A model generated the notes under the pieces. It did no database searches, was not told where the DNA came from, and saw nothing but the letters and a program-made list of their open reading frames with translations. From positions 62,001 through 126,000 of the forward strand of contig JAOARD010000076.1 in assembly GCA_025210735.1 (NCBI GenBank): a stretch of 64,000 bases of DNA, given 5' to 3'. The DNA is from Bacteroidales bacterium. Lineage in GTDB: Bacteria; Bacteroidota; Bacteroidia; Bacteroidales; UBA6680. The position numbers and the translations under genes are program-made. Below are positions 18,552 to 26,646 of this stretch, piece after piece (within the stretch, counting starts at the first letter, position 1; the number at the start of each line of letters is the position of its first letter).

Positions 18552-20762
18552 TTAAATTCTAATACCAACAACCATTACATCATCAATTTGTTTATTCCCT
18601 GCTCTCCATTTCTCAAACTTATTTTCTATAATCCCTCTCTGTTCAGGTATAGACATATCCTTAATTTCAGATAGTATATTGTAGAATCCACTACGCATAA
18701 TCTTTCTACCTGCAACATTTATCTGATCCTGATATCCGTCTGAAAACAGATATATCATATCACCTCTTTTTATAGGTGCAGTGTACTGTTTAAATGGTAT
18801 ATCATTACGTCTTATCATATATCCAACAGGCATTCTATCCGTCTTATAAACAACTGGTGTTGTTTCCCCTTCAGAAAATATTAGTATTGGATGAAATGCT
18901 CCGGCATAGCACATCTCAGAGAAATCTTTATTAAACTTAACTACAGATATATTCATTCCGTCCATTGAACCAAATTTATCATCGCCATTATTCAGACTCT
19001 CAATAACCCTGCTACGCATTCTTGATAATAGTACTCCAGGTTCCGTTATCCTCTCTTTGTTTACAAACTCATTAAGCATACTAACACCCATCATACTCAT
19101 AAATGCACCAGGAACTCCATGTCCGGTACAATCAGCTGCAACAAAAATTACAGATTCATCTACCTCCGATACCCAATAAAAATCGCCACTAACAATATCT
19201 CTGGGTTTAAAGAATATAAAAAACTCCTTAAGTAATCTTTGTAACGATTTGTCTGAAGGTAATACGGAATGTTGCATCCTGCTGGCATAGTGAATACTAT
19301 CGGTTATTACAGCATTCTGCTCTTCAATCTTCGTTTTCTTATCAAGTATATCGTCTCTCTGTGCCTCTATCTCCTCTTTCTGTTGTAATATTTCAGCATT
19401 ACGCAACGTCAACAACGAATTACTCTTACGCTTCTGTCTGTATATTACATATATAAATATTGCAATTCCAAATACAAGTACAAGAGCAAACATTGTAATT
19501 GTACTATATAGTTTCTGTCTGTTTATATTATGAATATACTCCTGCTCTCTCTGGTATTTCTCAAACTCCATTTTCTTCGATTTTCTATCGAACATATGGT
19601 TCATCTCAAGTTTGGTAAGAGCTTTTTTGTTCAAAGAGTCACTAAGTATATCATACTGTTCTCTATAATGTAATGCTTTATTATACTGTCTTTTTAGTTT
19701 ATTCAAAGCAGATAATATATATAGAGATTTACGCTTTGCATCAATATTATTCTGCTTCTGCGATAGGTTATATGCTTTAATAGCAAATTCATCGGCCTCA
19801 TTAACCTTGTTAAGCAACAATAGCGACTCTGCTTTACTAAGTAAAGCTTCTGTAATATCATTATCGCCAATTTGTTTTCTTGTTTCAATATATCTGTTAA
19901 AACGCTTAATTGCATTACTATATTTGCCTTTTGCAAACATTGCCTTTCCTTTAAGCAACTCTATATTAGATTCTATATACGGATCCTGTATTTTACCATT
20001 TAACTGCTCTAGTCTGTTTATAATATTAATTGCAGAATCCGGCTTATGGCTCTTAATATACATATTAGCCATCTCAAAATAACACAAGTTGTTTCCTCTG
20101 ACTCTGCTCAACGAATCTTTTACAGTACTGTATATGTCTAAAGATCTCTTAAATGCCTGTAAAGCATCGTTATCAATCCCCATCTCCTTTTTCAGTCGTC
20201 CCATACATAGCTCAATCCATGCCATACCATTGCTATTATCAGCTTCAGAGTATGCAACACGTGCATTTAACAGGTATTTCATTGCTATACTGTACTGACC
20301 AAATTGCTGATATAATGATGCCATATTGGTCTGTGTTCTGGCTATCTCAATATTATCTTTTATATCACTATTTATCTCCAAAGCCTCTTTATAATATTTT
20401 AAGGCTTCAGTATATTGCTGCATCAACTTCAGCGTATTACCCAGCCTGTTCTTTGCTAATGCAGTTCCTCTCTTATCATCAATACTTTGATATAGCAACT
20501 CAGCCTTTTTAAACTCATCAAGCGCATTATTGTATCTGTTATGAGTATAAAAGTTATATCCCTGCTGATAAAACCAATATGCTTTTTGCTTATCAGATAT
20601 GATAGTACCAATCAACGAATCAAATTCTGACTTTACATCTTTATCTTTTACTATAAGTTCTTTATTAGCTCTAAAATAGGAATCTATATATGTTGAGTCT
20701 GTATCAGATTTTGCCGATAGCGCCATGCACAGACATATAATTGATAATATTGTATACTTCAT
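18552..20762 (-). CDS. TPR protein with C-terminal SpoIIE/PP2C serine phosphatase
   Basis: A 736-residue membrane phosphatase. A signal peptide (residues 1-19) leads to a periplasmic block of TPR repeats (about 55-390, e.g. ALKYYKEALEIN), one membrane helix (about 425-447), a coiled coil (about 450-500) and a cytosolic SpoIIE-type PP2C domain. In that domain GDFYWV and FVAADCTGHGVPGAFMSMMG carry metal-binding aspartates, and YLFSDGYQDQ is typical. Such enzymes dephosphorylate small regulators of the anti-anti-sigma or SiaC type. It is divergent from the Cache-GAF-PAS sensor gene. The leader carries the recurrent module and a good -7 box. The true target is unproven; the siaC-like product is a candidate. 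Confidence 0.9.
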   Translation of the reverse strand: MKYTILSIICLCMALSAKSDTDSTYIDSYFRANKELIVKDKDVKSEFDSLIGTIISDKQKAYWFYQQGYNFYTHNRYNNALDEFKKAELLYQSIDDKRGTALAKNRLGNTLKLMQQYTEALKYYKEALEINSDIKDNIEIARTQTNMASLYQQFGQYSIAMKYLLNARVAYSEADNSNGMAWIELCMGRLKKEMGIDNDALQAFKRSLDIYSTVKDSLSRVRGNNLCYFEMANMYIKSHKPDSAINIINRLEQLNGKIQDPYIESNIELLKGKAMFAKGKYSNAIKRFNRYIETRKQIGDNDITEALLSKAESLLLLNKVNEADEFAIKAYNLSQKQNNIDAKRKSLYILSALNKLKRQYNKALHYREQYDILSDSLNKKALTKLEMNHMFDRKSKKMEFEKYQREQEYIHNINRQKLYSTITMFALVLVFGIAIFIYVIYRQKRKSNSLLTLRNAEILQQKEEIEAQRDDILDKKTKIEEQNAVITDSIHYASRMQHSVLPSDKSLQRLLKEFFIFFKPRDIVSGDFYWVSEVDESVIFVAADCTGHGVPGAFMSMMGVSMLNEFVNKERITEPGVLLSRMRSRVIESLNNGDDKFGSMDGMNISVVKFNKDFSEMCYAGAFHPILIFSEGETTPVVYKTDRMPVGYMIRRNDIPFKQYTAPIKRGDMIYLFSDGYQDQINVAGRKIMRSGFYNILSEIKDMSIPEQRGIIENKFEKWRAGNKQIDDVMVVGIRI

Positions 20763-20853
20763 TCGTTTATAATTGTTTCTTCAGTTGTAATATGGAACTC
20801 TCATAATTTAGTTATTCCCTTTATTGAAATAGCTTTTATAATAGCTTTCTCAT
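20763..20853 (-). repeat. Leader module copy before the SpoIIE phosphatase gene
   Basis: This 91-nt copy runs from an ATG at 20853 (a five-codon ORF, MRKLL) to the phosphatase ATG. Its 3' half matches the GT4 leader closely: GAGTTCCATAT, then ACA, then AAACAATTATAAAC directly before the start codon. It lies inside the transcribed leader if the -7 box at 20891 is right. Confidence 0.6.
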
Positions 20854-20890
20854 AAATTACTGCACAAAAAAATGTAATAGCATAATAGTT

Positions 20891-20898
20891 CAAATATA
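20891..20898 (-). promoter_or_regulatory. -7 box for the SpoIIE phosphatase gene
   Basis: On the minus strand this reads TATATTTG, a full match to TAnnTTTG. It implies a start near 20884 and a leader of about 120 nt that contains the recurrent module. Confidence 0.55.
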
Positions 20899-20966
20899 TG
20901 CATTAATAAGTGTTAATAGAACAAAATGCACTCTGAATAACTAAATAGTGTTAAAAACTCAAAATT

Positions 20967-20993
20967 TAGGACTTAACATTTAATTAAGTCCTA
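20967..20993. promoter_or_regulatory. 10-bp perfect inverted repeat, probable operator
   Basis: TAGGACTTAA (20967-20976) and TTAAGTCCTA (20984-20993) are perfect arms around a 7-bp spacer, centred 11 bp apart, about one helical turn. It covers the expected -33 region of the plus-strand sensor gene and sits between two divergent promoters, which suits a dimeric transcription factor. It lacks the T-run expected of a terminator. Confidence 0.55.
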
Positions 20994-21001
20994 TAAAATA
21001 A

Positions 21002-21009
21002 TAACTTTA
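21002..21009 (+). promoter_or_regulatory. -7 box for the sensor gene
   Basis: TAACTTTA, a near match to TAnnTTTG, lies 23 nt before the ATG at 21033 and directly downstream of the inverted repeat. Confidence 0.45.
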
Positions 21010-21032
21010 CACTCATAGAAAATTTCCTTATC

Positions 21033-23369
21033 ATGAAAATAAAAATGCACCTAAGAACAAAACTAATCATCTTAGTTTTAGCCGCTTCAGTTTTACTATT
21101 TGGTTCCTACACCATTTATGTTGGTATCTCAATTAATAAAATGTCAAGAGATCAGGCAGAGTTATTTGCTGATAATATTGCAGAAAAATACTCAAAAGAG
21201 GTTGAGTCTAAACTCAATTTTGAGATGGGATATTCAAAGGCTATGGCCAACTTTCTAAATGATTACAATAAATTTGATGACTCTTTAAGAGTTGTACTAC
21301 ACGACCATTTTCTTATGTCGGGTGCAAAAGCCAACCGACAATGGACAAGCTTATGGAGTTCAGTGGAGTACCGGTTTATTGATTCTACATACACTAAACC
21401 TTACGGTAGAAAAAGCAGATTAACAACATTTGAAGATGGAAAATGTGTTTTGTCTTTCTTTGACAAAGATATGGATGGGGAGAAAATTGGTAGTACGTAT
21501 GATAAATTAAAATCGAATCCTAAAGGCGCTATTACAGATCCTTACCCTGACGAAATTCTTGGAGTTCTATTATCATCAACATCGTTTCCGTTTTTTATTG
21601 ATAATGAGTTTGCAGGTATAGCTGGTATTGATCTATCGTTAGAGGGTTTACAGGAGTCTATTCAGAGTATTGAACTTTTTGATGGTGCAAAAATTATGAT
21701 TGCATCAAACAATGGGACAGTAATTGCTCACTCAGACAGAAACAATGTAGGTAAAAGTATATCTAGTGTAATGCCTGATCTGGAAAGGGAGCATAATATA
21801 TCTAATAAAATATCAAGTGGCATATCATTCTCTTTTACTCACGAAGATGATGATATAGAACATTATACCTCTTTTTCATCGTTCTCATTAAGAGAGTCAG
21901 ATGAAACATGGACTGTTGCTACAACAATTCCGCTAAGTGTGATTCTTGAGAATGCAAATAAAGAGATTGCAAAGTCGTTTTATATTGCTCTTGCATGTCT
22001 TGCTCTGTTAATAATTGTTTTAAGCCTGTTTGCACGTAGCATAACCAGACCTCTGTCTGCAACAACAAGGGTATTCGAGAATCTTAGTAAAGGAGATATA
22101 GATTCACTACACAAACTAAATGTAAAAAGTGGTGATGAGCTTGAGGAGATGAGTGTATCTGTTAATAATCTTATTGACGGTCTTCAGAAAACAGAGAATT
22201 TTGCTAAGGAGATTGAGACAGGAAATCTTGATGCTCAGTATGATCTGCTTGGTGATAAAGACAGATTAGGAAATGCACTGCTTGAAATGCGTAATAGCCT
22301 GAGAAAAGCTGCAGATGCTGAGAAAAAGAGAAAAGAAGAAGAGGATAAGAGGACATGGGCAACACAAGGAATTGCTAAGTTTGCTGAATTATTGAGAAAA
22401 GATTATGACAAACTTGAAGAGATGGCTTACAACATAATAAGTAATCTTGTAAAGTATGTAGATGCAAATCAGGGAGGAATGTTCTTATTAAATGATAATG
22501 ATAACGGAGATCACTATCTTGAATTAATGGCAGCATATGCTTATAACAGAAGAAAATTCCTTGAAAAAAGAATAGATATAGGAGAAGGTCTTGTTGGTAG
22601 AGCATACCAAGAGGGAAAAATAATATACATGACTGATATCCCTGACGATTATATTCAAATCACCTCTGGTTTAGGTCAGGATACGCCAAGGAGCCTTGCT
22701 ATAGTACCAATGATAATAAACGAACAGATTCTTGGTATTATTGAGATTGCTTCTTTCAGTAAATTTGAGAAATATCAATTAGATTTTATTGAGAAAATTG
22801 GTGAGAGTATTGCTGCATCTATATCATCGTTAAAAGTTAATATTCAGACATCTCAACTTCTTGAGCAGACAAAACAACAGGCCGAGGAGATGCAGGCACA
22901 AGAAGAAGAGATGAGACAGAACATGGAAGAGCTTCAGGCTACGCAAGAAGAGTCATCGAGACGCGAAGAGGAGATCAGAATTGCATATGAAGAGCTTGAG
23001 AATGCTAACAACGAAATCAAAGACAGCATGATAGCCTTTAACAGCTCTATTGGTGTTGTTGAATACGATACATTTGGTGCAATATATAATGTAAATGAAT
23101 TTGCTATAGAGATGTTTGGTGTTAAATCAGCAGATGATTTACAAGGAATGGAGTATACTGCTTTACCTCATAGCGAAGATTCTGAAATAGCTGATTTCGG
23201 AAAGATATGGAAAGCTGTATCAAAAGGTAAAAATTTCAGCCAAAAAGCATACTATAAATCAGGAAAAGATACTTTAACTGTAAAAGAGGTATTTGTTCCG
23301 TTTAAAGACTCAGCAGGCGATCTGGAAAAGATAACCTGTATAATAACTGTTTTAAATGATATCTTATAA
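21033..23369 (+). CDS. Membrane sensor: Cache-like, HAMP, GAF and PAS domains without an enzymatic output
   Basis: A 778-residue sensor. The first membrane helix (about 9-30) is followed by an extracytoplasmic Cache-like domain (about 40-300, with ITDPYPDE and FAGIAGIDLS), a second helix (about 308-330), HAMP (RSITRPLSATTRVFENLSKG), a GAF domain (about 455-600), a long Glu/Gln-rich coiled coil (QAQEEEMRQNMEELQATQEE) and a terminal PAS domain. No kinase, cyclase, phosphatase or methyl-accepting hairpin is present, so it probably signals by contact with another protein. Its divergent neighbour, the SpoIIE phosphatase, is the obvious candidate. A good terminator follows. Confidence 0.85.
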   Translation: MKIKMHLRTKLIILVLAASVLLFGSYTIYVGISINKMSRDQAELFADNIAEKYSKEVESKLNFEMGYSKAMANFLNDYNKFDDSLRVVLHDHFLMSGAKANRQWTSLWSSVEYRFIDSTYTKPYGRKSRLTTFEDGKCVLSFFDKDMDGEKIGSTYDKLKSNPKGAITDPYPDEILGVLLSSTSFPFFIDNEFAGIAGIDLSLEGLQESIQSIELFDGAKIMIASNNGTVIAHSDRNNVGKSISSVMPDLEREHNISNKISSGISFSFTHEDDDIEHYTSFSSFSLRESDETWTVATTIPLSVILENANKEIAKSFYIALACLALLIIVLSLFARSITRPLSATTRVFENLSKGDIDSLHKLNVKSGDELEEMSVSVNNLIDGLQKTENFAKEIETGNLDAQYDLLGDKDRLGNALLEMRNSLRKAADAEKKRKEEEDKRTWATQGIAKFAELLRKDYDKLEEMAYNIISNLVKYVDANQGGMFLLNDNDNGDHYLELMAAYAYNRRKFLEKRIDIGEGLVGRAYQEGKIIYMTDIPDDYIQITSGLGQDTPRSLAIVPMIINEQILGIIEIASFSKFEKYQLDFIEKIGESIAASISSLKVNIQTSQLLEQTKQQAEEMQAQEEEMRQNMEELQATQEESSRREEEIRIAYEELENANNEIKDSMIAFNSSIGVVEYDTFGAIYNVNEFAIEMFGVKSADDLQGMEYTALPHSEDSEIADFGKIWKAVSKGKNFSQKAYYKSGKDTLTVKEVFVPFKDSAGDLEKITCIITVLNDIL

Positions 23370-23380
23370 ATAATTACAGA

Positions 23381-23411
23381 GAGCGGATCAGAAAATGATT
23401 CGCTCTTTTTT
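23381..23411 (+). terminator. Intrinsic terminator of the sensor gene
   Basis: GAGCGGATCA (23381-23390) pairs with TGATTCGCTC (23396-23405), 10 bp with one wobble pair and a 5-nt loop, followed by six Ts. It lies 11 nt after the stop codon. Confidence 0.9.
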
Positions 23412-23513
23412 CATAAAAAAGAACCTAAACTCATACAATTATTATAAAATAACATTTCTTTTTTTTACTTTTAGGATAATTCCCACACACAGCCTTTTTA
23501 TGATATTTTGTAG

Positions 23514-23521
23514 TATATTTG
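23514..23521 (+). promoter_or_regulatory. Possible -7 box for the orphan gene
   Basis: TATATTTG fully matches TAnnTTTG. It would give a leader of about 80 nt before the gene at 23608. No convincing -33 element was found. Confidence 0.35.
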
Positions 23522-23607
23522 CCACTGCGCATAAACTACACGTAATAAATTGCAATGCAGCATTATAGTTTATATATATGTATTGCCTATGTAAAATTGA
23601 ATGATAT

Positions 23608-24126
23608 ATGAAGAGACTTTTACTTTCCTTCATTAATATTATTGCAACAAAGAATAAAGTGGTTTATTATTCAAATCACGATGCTGAGAAAAAGGAGATT
23701 GCTAATAATTTTAAGAAGATTGTTATAAATGAAATTGATCTGGAGATGCGCTCTCAGGTTCCTGATAGTAAATCAATTCTAATGCAGAGCCCCGAATCTG
23801 ATATTTTTCATAATGAGTATCTGTTCAGAGAGTTTTTTGATATCTCAATGAATATTAAACAAAACAGCAGACAAACAGAGTCTATTTTTCTATGGATAAG
23901 TATCCCGGAAGCATCAAGAAGACTAAGACAGATTGCAGGATCTATAAAGGATGGTAAAGATTACGAATCAGTTACATTGAAAAGAAAAAATAAGAATTCA
24001 GAGAATAATATTGAGTACAGAACTAAGATAAAAGGTAATAGCCTAAGAAATGAGATACTCAGAATTGATGAATTCTTTACCAGTGCTATTAAAAGAAAAA
24101 AAGATATCCAAATATTGGTGGAATAA
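23608..24126 (+). CDS. Uncharacterised 172-residue protein
   Basis: I do not recognise a family. The protein is charged and Lys/Ile/Glu/Ser-rich, with no signal peptide or membrane helix beyond a weakly hydrophobic start (LLLSFINIIA). It looks alpha-helical in the second half (EASRRLRQIAGSIKDG, LRNEILRIDEFF). The ORF is intact, is bounded by terminators on both sides (its own bidirectional one follows at once) and has a possible -7 box, so I treat it as a single-gene unit. Its position after the sensor gene may link it to signalling, but nothing in the sequence shows that. Confidence 0.6.
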   Translation: MKRLLLSFINIIATKNKVVYYSNHDAEKKEIANNFKKIVINEIDLEMRSQVPDSKSILMQSPESDIFHNEYLFREFFDISMNIKQNSRQTESIFLWISIPEASRRLRQIAGSIKDGKDYESVTLKRKNKNSENNIEYRTKIKGNSLRNEILRIDEFFTSAIKRKKDIQILVE

Positions 24127-24153
24127 AAAAGGCCTCGTTTTGAGGCCTTTTTT
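24125..24153. terminator. Bidirectional intrinsic terminator
   Basis: AAAAAAGGCCTC (24125-24136) and GAGGCCTTTTTT (24142-24153) pair around GTTTT. It lies between the convergent orphan gene and the S41 peptidase, overlapping the orphan's stop codon. Confidence 0.92.
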
Positions 24154-24155
24154 AT

Positions 24156-25754
24156 TTATTTATTCATCTCTTCTATTGCTACATTAAGTGTTTTATCAAT
24201 ATTGCGTATTATCGGATAAAATCCTTCGTTATCCAATACATTCCTTGCTATTGCGGCATACAACTGTGTCTCTATAATATCTTTTGATTCATTCAGCTGC
24301 TTAGTATTTCTCTTAACACCATTTTTCGCAGCATAATCAATAAATTTATTAAACACTCTCTTCTTTTTAAGATAATCAGCTAACATCTCAGCCGAAGGAT
24401 ACTCTGTAAGATTGTCCCTGTTCTCGTCAAAGTAATCAAATGCAAACTTATATATTAATCCTTTTGCAGATATTCTGTTAAGATATTTTGTAATACCAAC
24501 TGTATCAACCGGTACAAAGATATCAGGCATTATACCTCCGCCTCCATAAACAATTTTACCACCAGGTGTTACAAACTTAAGTGAATCATTAAATCTTATA
24601 GAGTCTCTCTCTAAAAACTCACCATGATCGTATCTGGTTAATATATCTTTTCTATAATCTTCAACACCATTCTCATAAGGCTTCTGAATACTTCGTCCTG
24701 TAGGTGTATAGTATCTTGCTACAGTAAGTCTTATTGCAGAACCATCTCTGAATACCTGCTGATTCTGAACCAATCCTTTCCCGAACGATCTTCTTCCAAT
24801 AATAGTACCTCTGTCATTATCCTGTATTGCTCCTGCCAATATCTCACTTGCCGAAGCAGAATACTCATCAATTAGTATCACAACCTCATCGTTAAGGCAG
24901 TTACCATATTCATTAGATACTGTATTTACTCTTGGGCGGGATTTACCCTGCATATAAACTATTAACTTTCCTTTATCAAGAAATTCATTTGCAATATTGG
25001 TTGCAGCATCCATTATACCACCTACATTACCTCTAAGGTCGATTATTACCCTCTGCATTCCAACATTTTTTAGCTTATTAACAGCCAAAACAAACTCCTG
25101 ATAAGTTGTCATTGCAAATTTGTTAATCTTAATATAACCTGTAGTAGCATCAATCATATATGCAACATCAACACTGTAAATTGGTATATCATCTCTCACT
25201 ATATCATAATCTACAATCTCATCAGAGTTATCACGTCTTATTCCTACAGTAACCTTTGTTCCTTTAACTCCTCTCAGTTTCTTAACAATACTATCCTGCG
25301 GGTATTTAATTCCGGCTACTGTTTCGCCATTAATTCTAACAATACGGTCACCAGCCATAATACCAACCTTCTCTGACGGTCCGTTTGATGTTGCTTTAAT
25401 TACAACCACAGTATCTTTCTGCATACTAAACTGGACACCTATTCCTGAAAAGTTACCACCCAGACTCTCATTTGAAACAACAAGATCTTCAGGTGTTAAA
25501 TATACAGAGTGAGGATCAAGCTCTTTCAGCATTGCAGGTATAGCTGTTTCAACAAGTTTTTTCTCAGATACTGTATCAACATACTCCTGCTTAATATATT
25601 CTATTACACCACTTATCTTATTTACTGTTGGATATATAAGTAGATTTCCACTATCTCCGTTAGGTGCCAACACAAAACCAAGCAAAATTCCGCCCACAAG
25701 TGTTAATGCCAGAATAAGTGGCATTATAACTTTATACTTTACAAATTTTATCAT
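24156..25754 (-). CDS. S41-family C-terminal processing peptidase
   Basis: CtpA-like periplasmic serine protease that trims protein C-termini. An N-terminal membrane anchor (about residues 11-32) is followed by a PDZ domain (about 85-170, GIGVQFSM, AGDRIVRINGE) and the S41 catalytic core. In the core the Ser is in DEYSASASEILAGAIQD and the Lys in GRRSFGKGLVQ. About 150 C-terminal residues form the helical extension common in Bacteroidetes members. It is 532 residues. It follows the dCMP deaminase gene by about 47 nt and likely shares its transcript. Confidence 0.94.
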   Translation of the reverse strand: MIKFVKYKVIMPLILALTLVGGILLGFVLAPNGDSGNLLIYPTVNKISGVIEYIKQEYVDTVSEKKLVETAIPAMLKELDPHSVYLTPEDLVVSNESLGGNFSGIGVQFSMQKDTVVVIKATSNGPSEKVGIMAGDRIVRINGETVAGIKYPQDSIVKKLRGVKGTKVTVGIRRDNSDEIVDYDIVRDDIPIYSVDVAYMIDATTGYIKINKFAMTTYQEFVLAVNKLKNVGMQRVIIDLRGNVGGIMDAATNIANEFLDKGKLIVYMQGKSRPRVNTVSNEYGNCLNDEVVILIDEYSASASEILAGAIQDNDRGTIIGRRSFGKGLVQNQQVFRDGSAIRLTVARYYTPTGRSIQKPYENGVEDYRKDILTRYDHGEFLERDSIRFNDSLKFVTPGGKIVYGGGGIMPDIFVPVDTVGITKYLNRISAKGLIYKFAFDYFDENRDNLTEYPSAEMLADYLKKKRVFNKFIDYAAKNGVKRNTKQLNESKDIIETQLYAAIARNVLDNEGFYPIIRNIDKTLNVAIEEMNK

Positions 25755-25801
25755 TCTTTAATCTTCGTTTTTCGTGAAATATAATACGCCTATTGTACGT
25801 A

Positions 25802-26269
25802 TTATTGGATATCAAGTTGTCTTATTTGGATATTTGCCCGCTTAAGAAGTTTAATACCCTCATCTTTTCTGTAATCCCTTTCATAAACAAGCCTTTTAAT
25901 TCCTGCCTGTATTATAAGTTTTGCACACTCAAGACAAGGAGCATCTGTAACATACAGTGTGGCTCCTTCGCTACTATTATTGCTTTTTGCAACCTTTGTT
26001 ATAGCATTAGCTTCGGCATGTAGTACATATGGTTTTGTCTGTCCTTCAATTCCTTCATCATCAATCCCATATTCACATATATTCTCAAAACCCGATGGCG
26101 TACCATTATATCCGTCTGAGATTATCATACGATCTTTTACAATAATAGCTCCAACTTTACGTCGTACACAATATGAGTTCTCTGCCCATATACGTGCCAT
26201 CTTCAGATAGCTAATATCAAACTGTGTTTGCTTATCAATAATAGTATCGGCTTCAATCACATTTTCCAT
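25802..26269 (-). CDS. Deoxycytidylate (dCMP) deaminase family protein
   Basis: Cytosolic zinc deaminase converting dCMP to dUMP for dTTP synthesis. The zinc site is clear: HAEANAI (His and catalytic Glu) and DAPCLECAK (two Cys). GYNGTPSGF near the N-terminus is typical of this family. I start at ATG 26269 (MENVIEADT, 155 residues); the frame runs open for 32 more residues upstream, but that stretch is hydrophobic and unlike the family. The S41 peptidase gene follows. Confidence 0.9.
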   Translation of the reverse strand: MENVIEADTIIDKQTQFDISYLKMARIWAENSYCVRRKVGAIIVKDRMIISDGYNGTPSGFENICEYGIDDEGIEGQTKPYVLHAEANAITKVAKSNNSSEGATLYVTDAPCLECAKLIIQAGIKRLVYERDYRKDEGIKLLKRANIQIRQLDIQ

Positions 26270-26446
26270 TACTCCTGTTTTAAACCGAAAATTAAATAAA
26301 ATTATCGTAATAAATGCGATACAGAATAGTAATATGCTGTTTTTTGCTGTATAATATGTTACCAAAACAGCAAACGTACTATTAAGGTATGAATTATTGT
26401 CCTGACACAGTTAAAACAAACTGTATAAATTGTAAGATACTATAAT

Positions 26447-26482
26447 AAAAAAAGGATATTCGAAAATCGAATATCCTTTTTT
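26447..26482. terminator. Terminator after tRNA-Leu
   Basis: AGGATATTCGA (26453-26463) and TCGAATATCCT (26467-26477) form a perfect 11-bp stem with an AAA loop, with A- and T-runs on both sides. It ends the minus-strand tRNA transcript. Confidence 0.92.
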
Positions 26483-26483
26483 G

Positions 26484-26565
26484 TACCCAGAGCCGGGATC
26501 GAACCGGCACTCCCGAAGGAACTGGTGTTTGAGACCAGCGCGTCTACCAATTCCGCCATCTGGGC
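26484..26565 (-). tRNA. tRNA-Leu (anticodon CAA)
   Basis: An 82-nt minus-strand gene starting GCCCAGATGGCGGAATTGG, typical of leucine tRNAs. The anticodon stem CTGGT/ACCAG encloses the loop CTCAAAC, giving anticodon CAA. A short class II variable arm (TTCCTTCGGGA) and the T arm GGTTCGATCC follow. The acceptor stem pairs GCCCAGA with TCTGGGT (G.U at the first pair), with discriminator A. The CCA end is not encoded. Confidence 0.96.
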
Positions 26566-26582
26566 GTTTGAATTTGGTCATG

Positions 26583-26613
26583 CAAAAATATATGAAACCA
26601 TTATAAATCCAAA
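26583..26613 (-). promoter_or_regulatory. Promoter of tRNA-Leu
   Basis: On the minus strand there is TTTTGG (about 26613-26608) as -33 element, a 19-nt spacer, and TATTTTTGC (-7 box starting at 26590). It is one of the best matches in the window to the Bacteroidetes promoter and lies about 18 nt before the tRNA. Confidence 0.75.
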
Positions 26614-26646
26614 AGAAATATCTACTTTTTTATTCTTTTTATATAA

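Noticed and set aside
26270..26365. A hydrophobic N-terminal extension of the dCMP deaminase that could be a membrane anchor
   Set aside because: The family starts near MENVIEADT and is cytosolic; the extension has no good start context.
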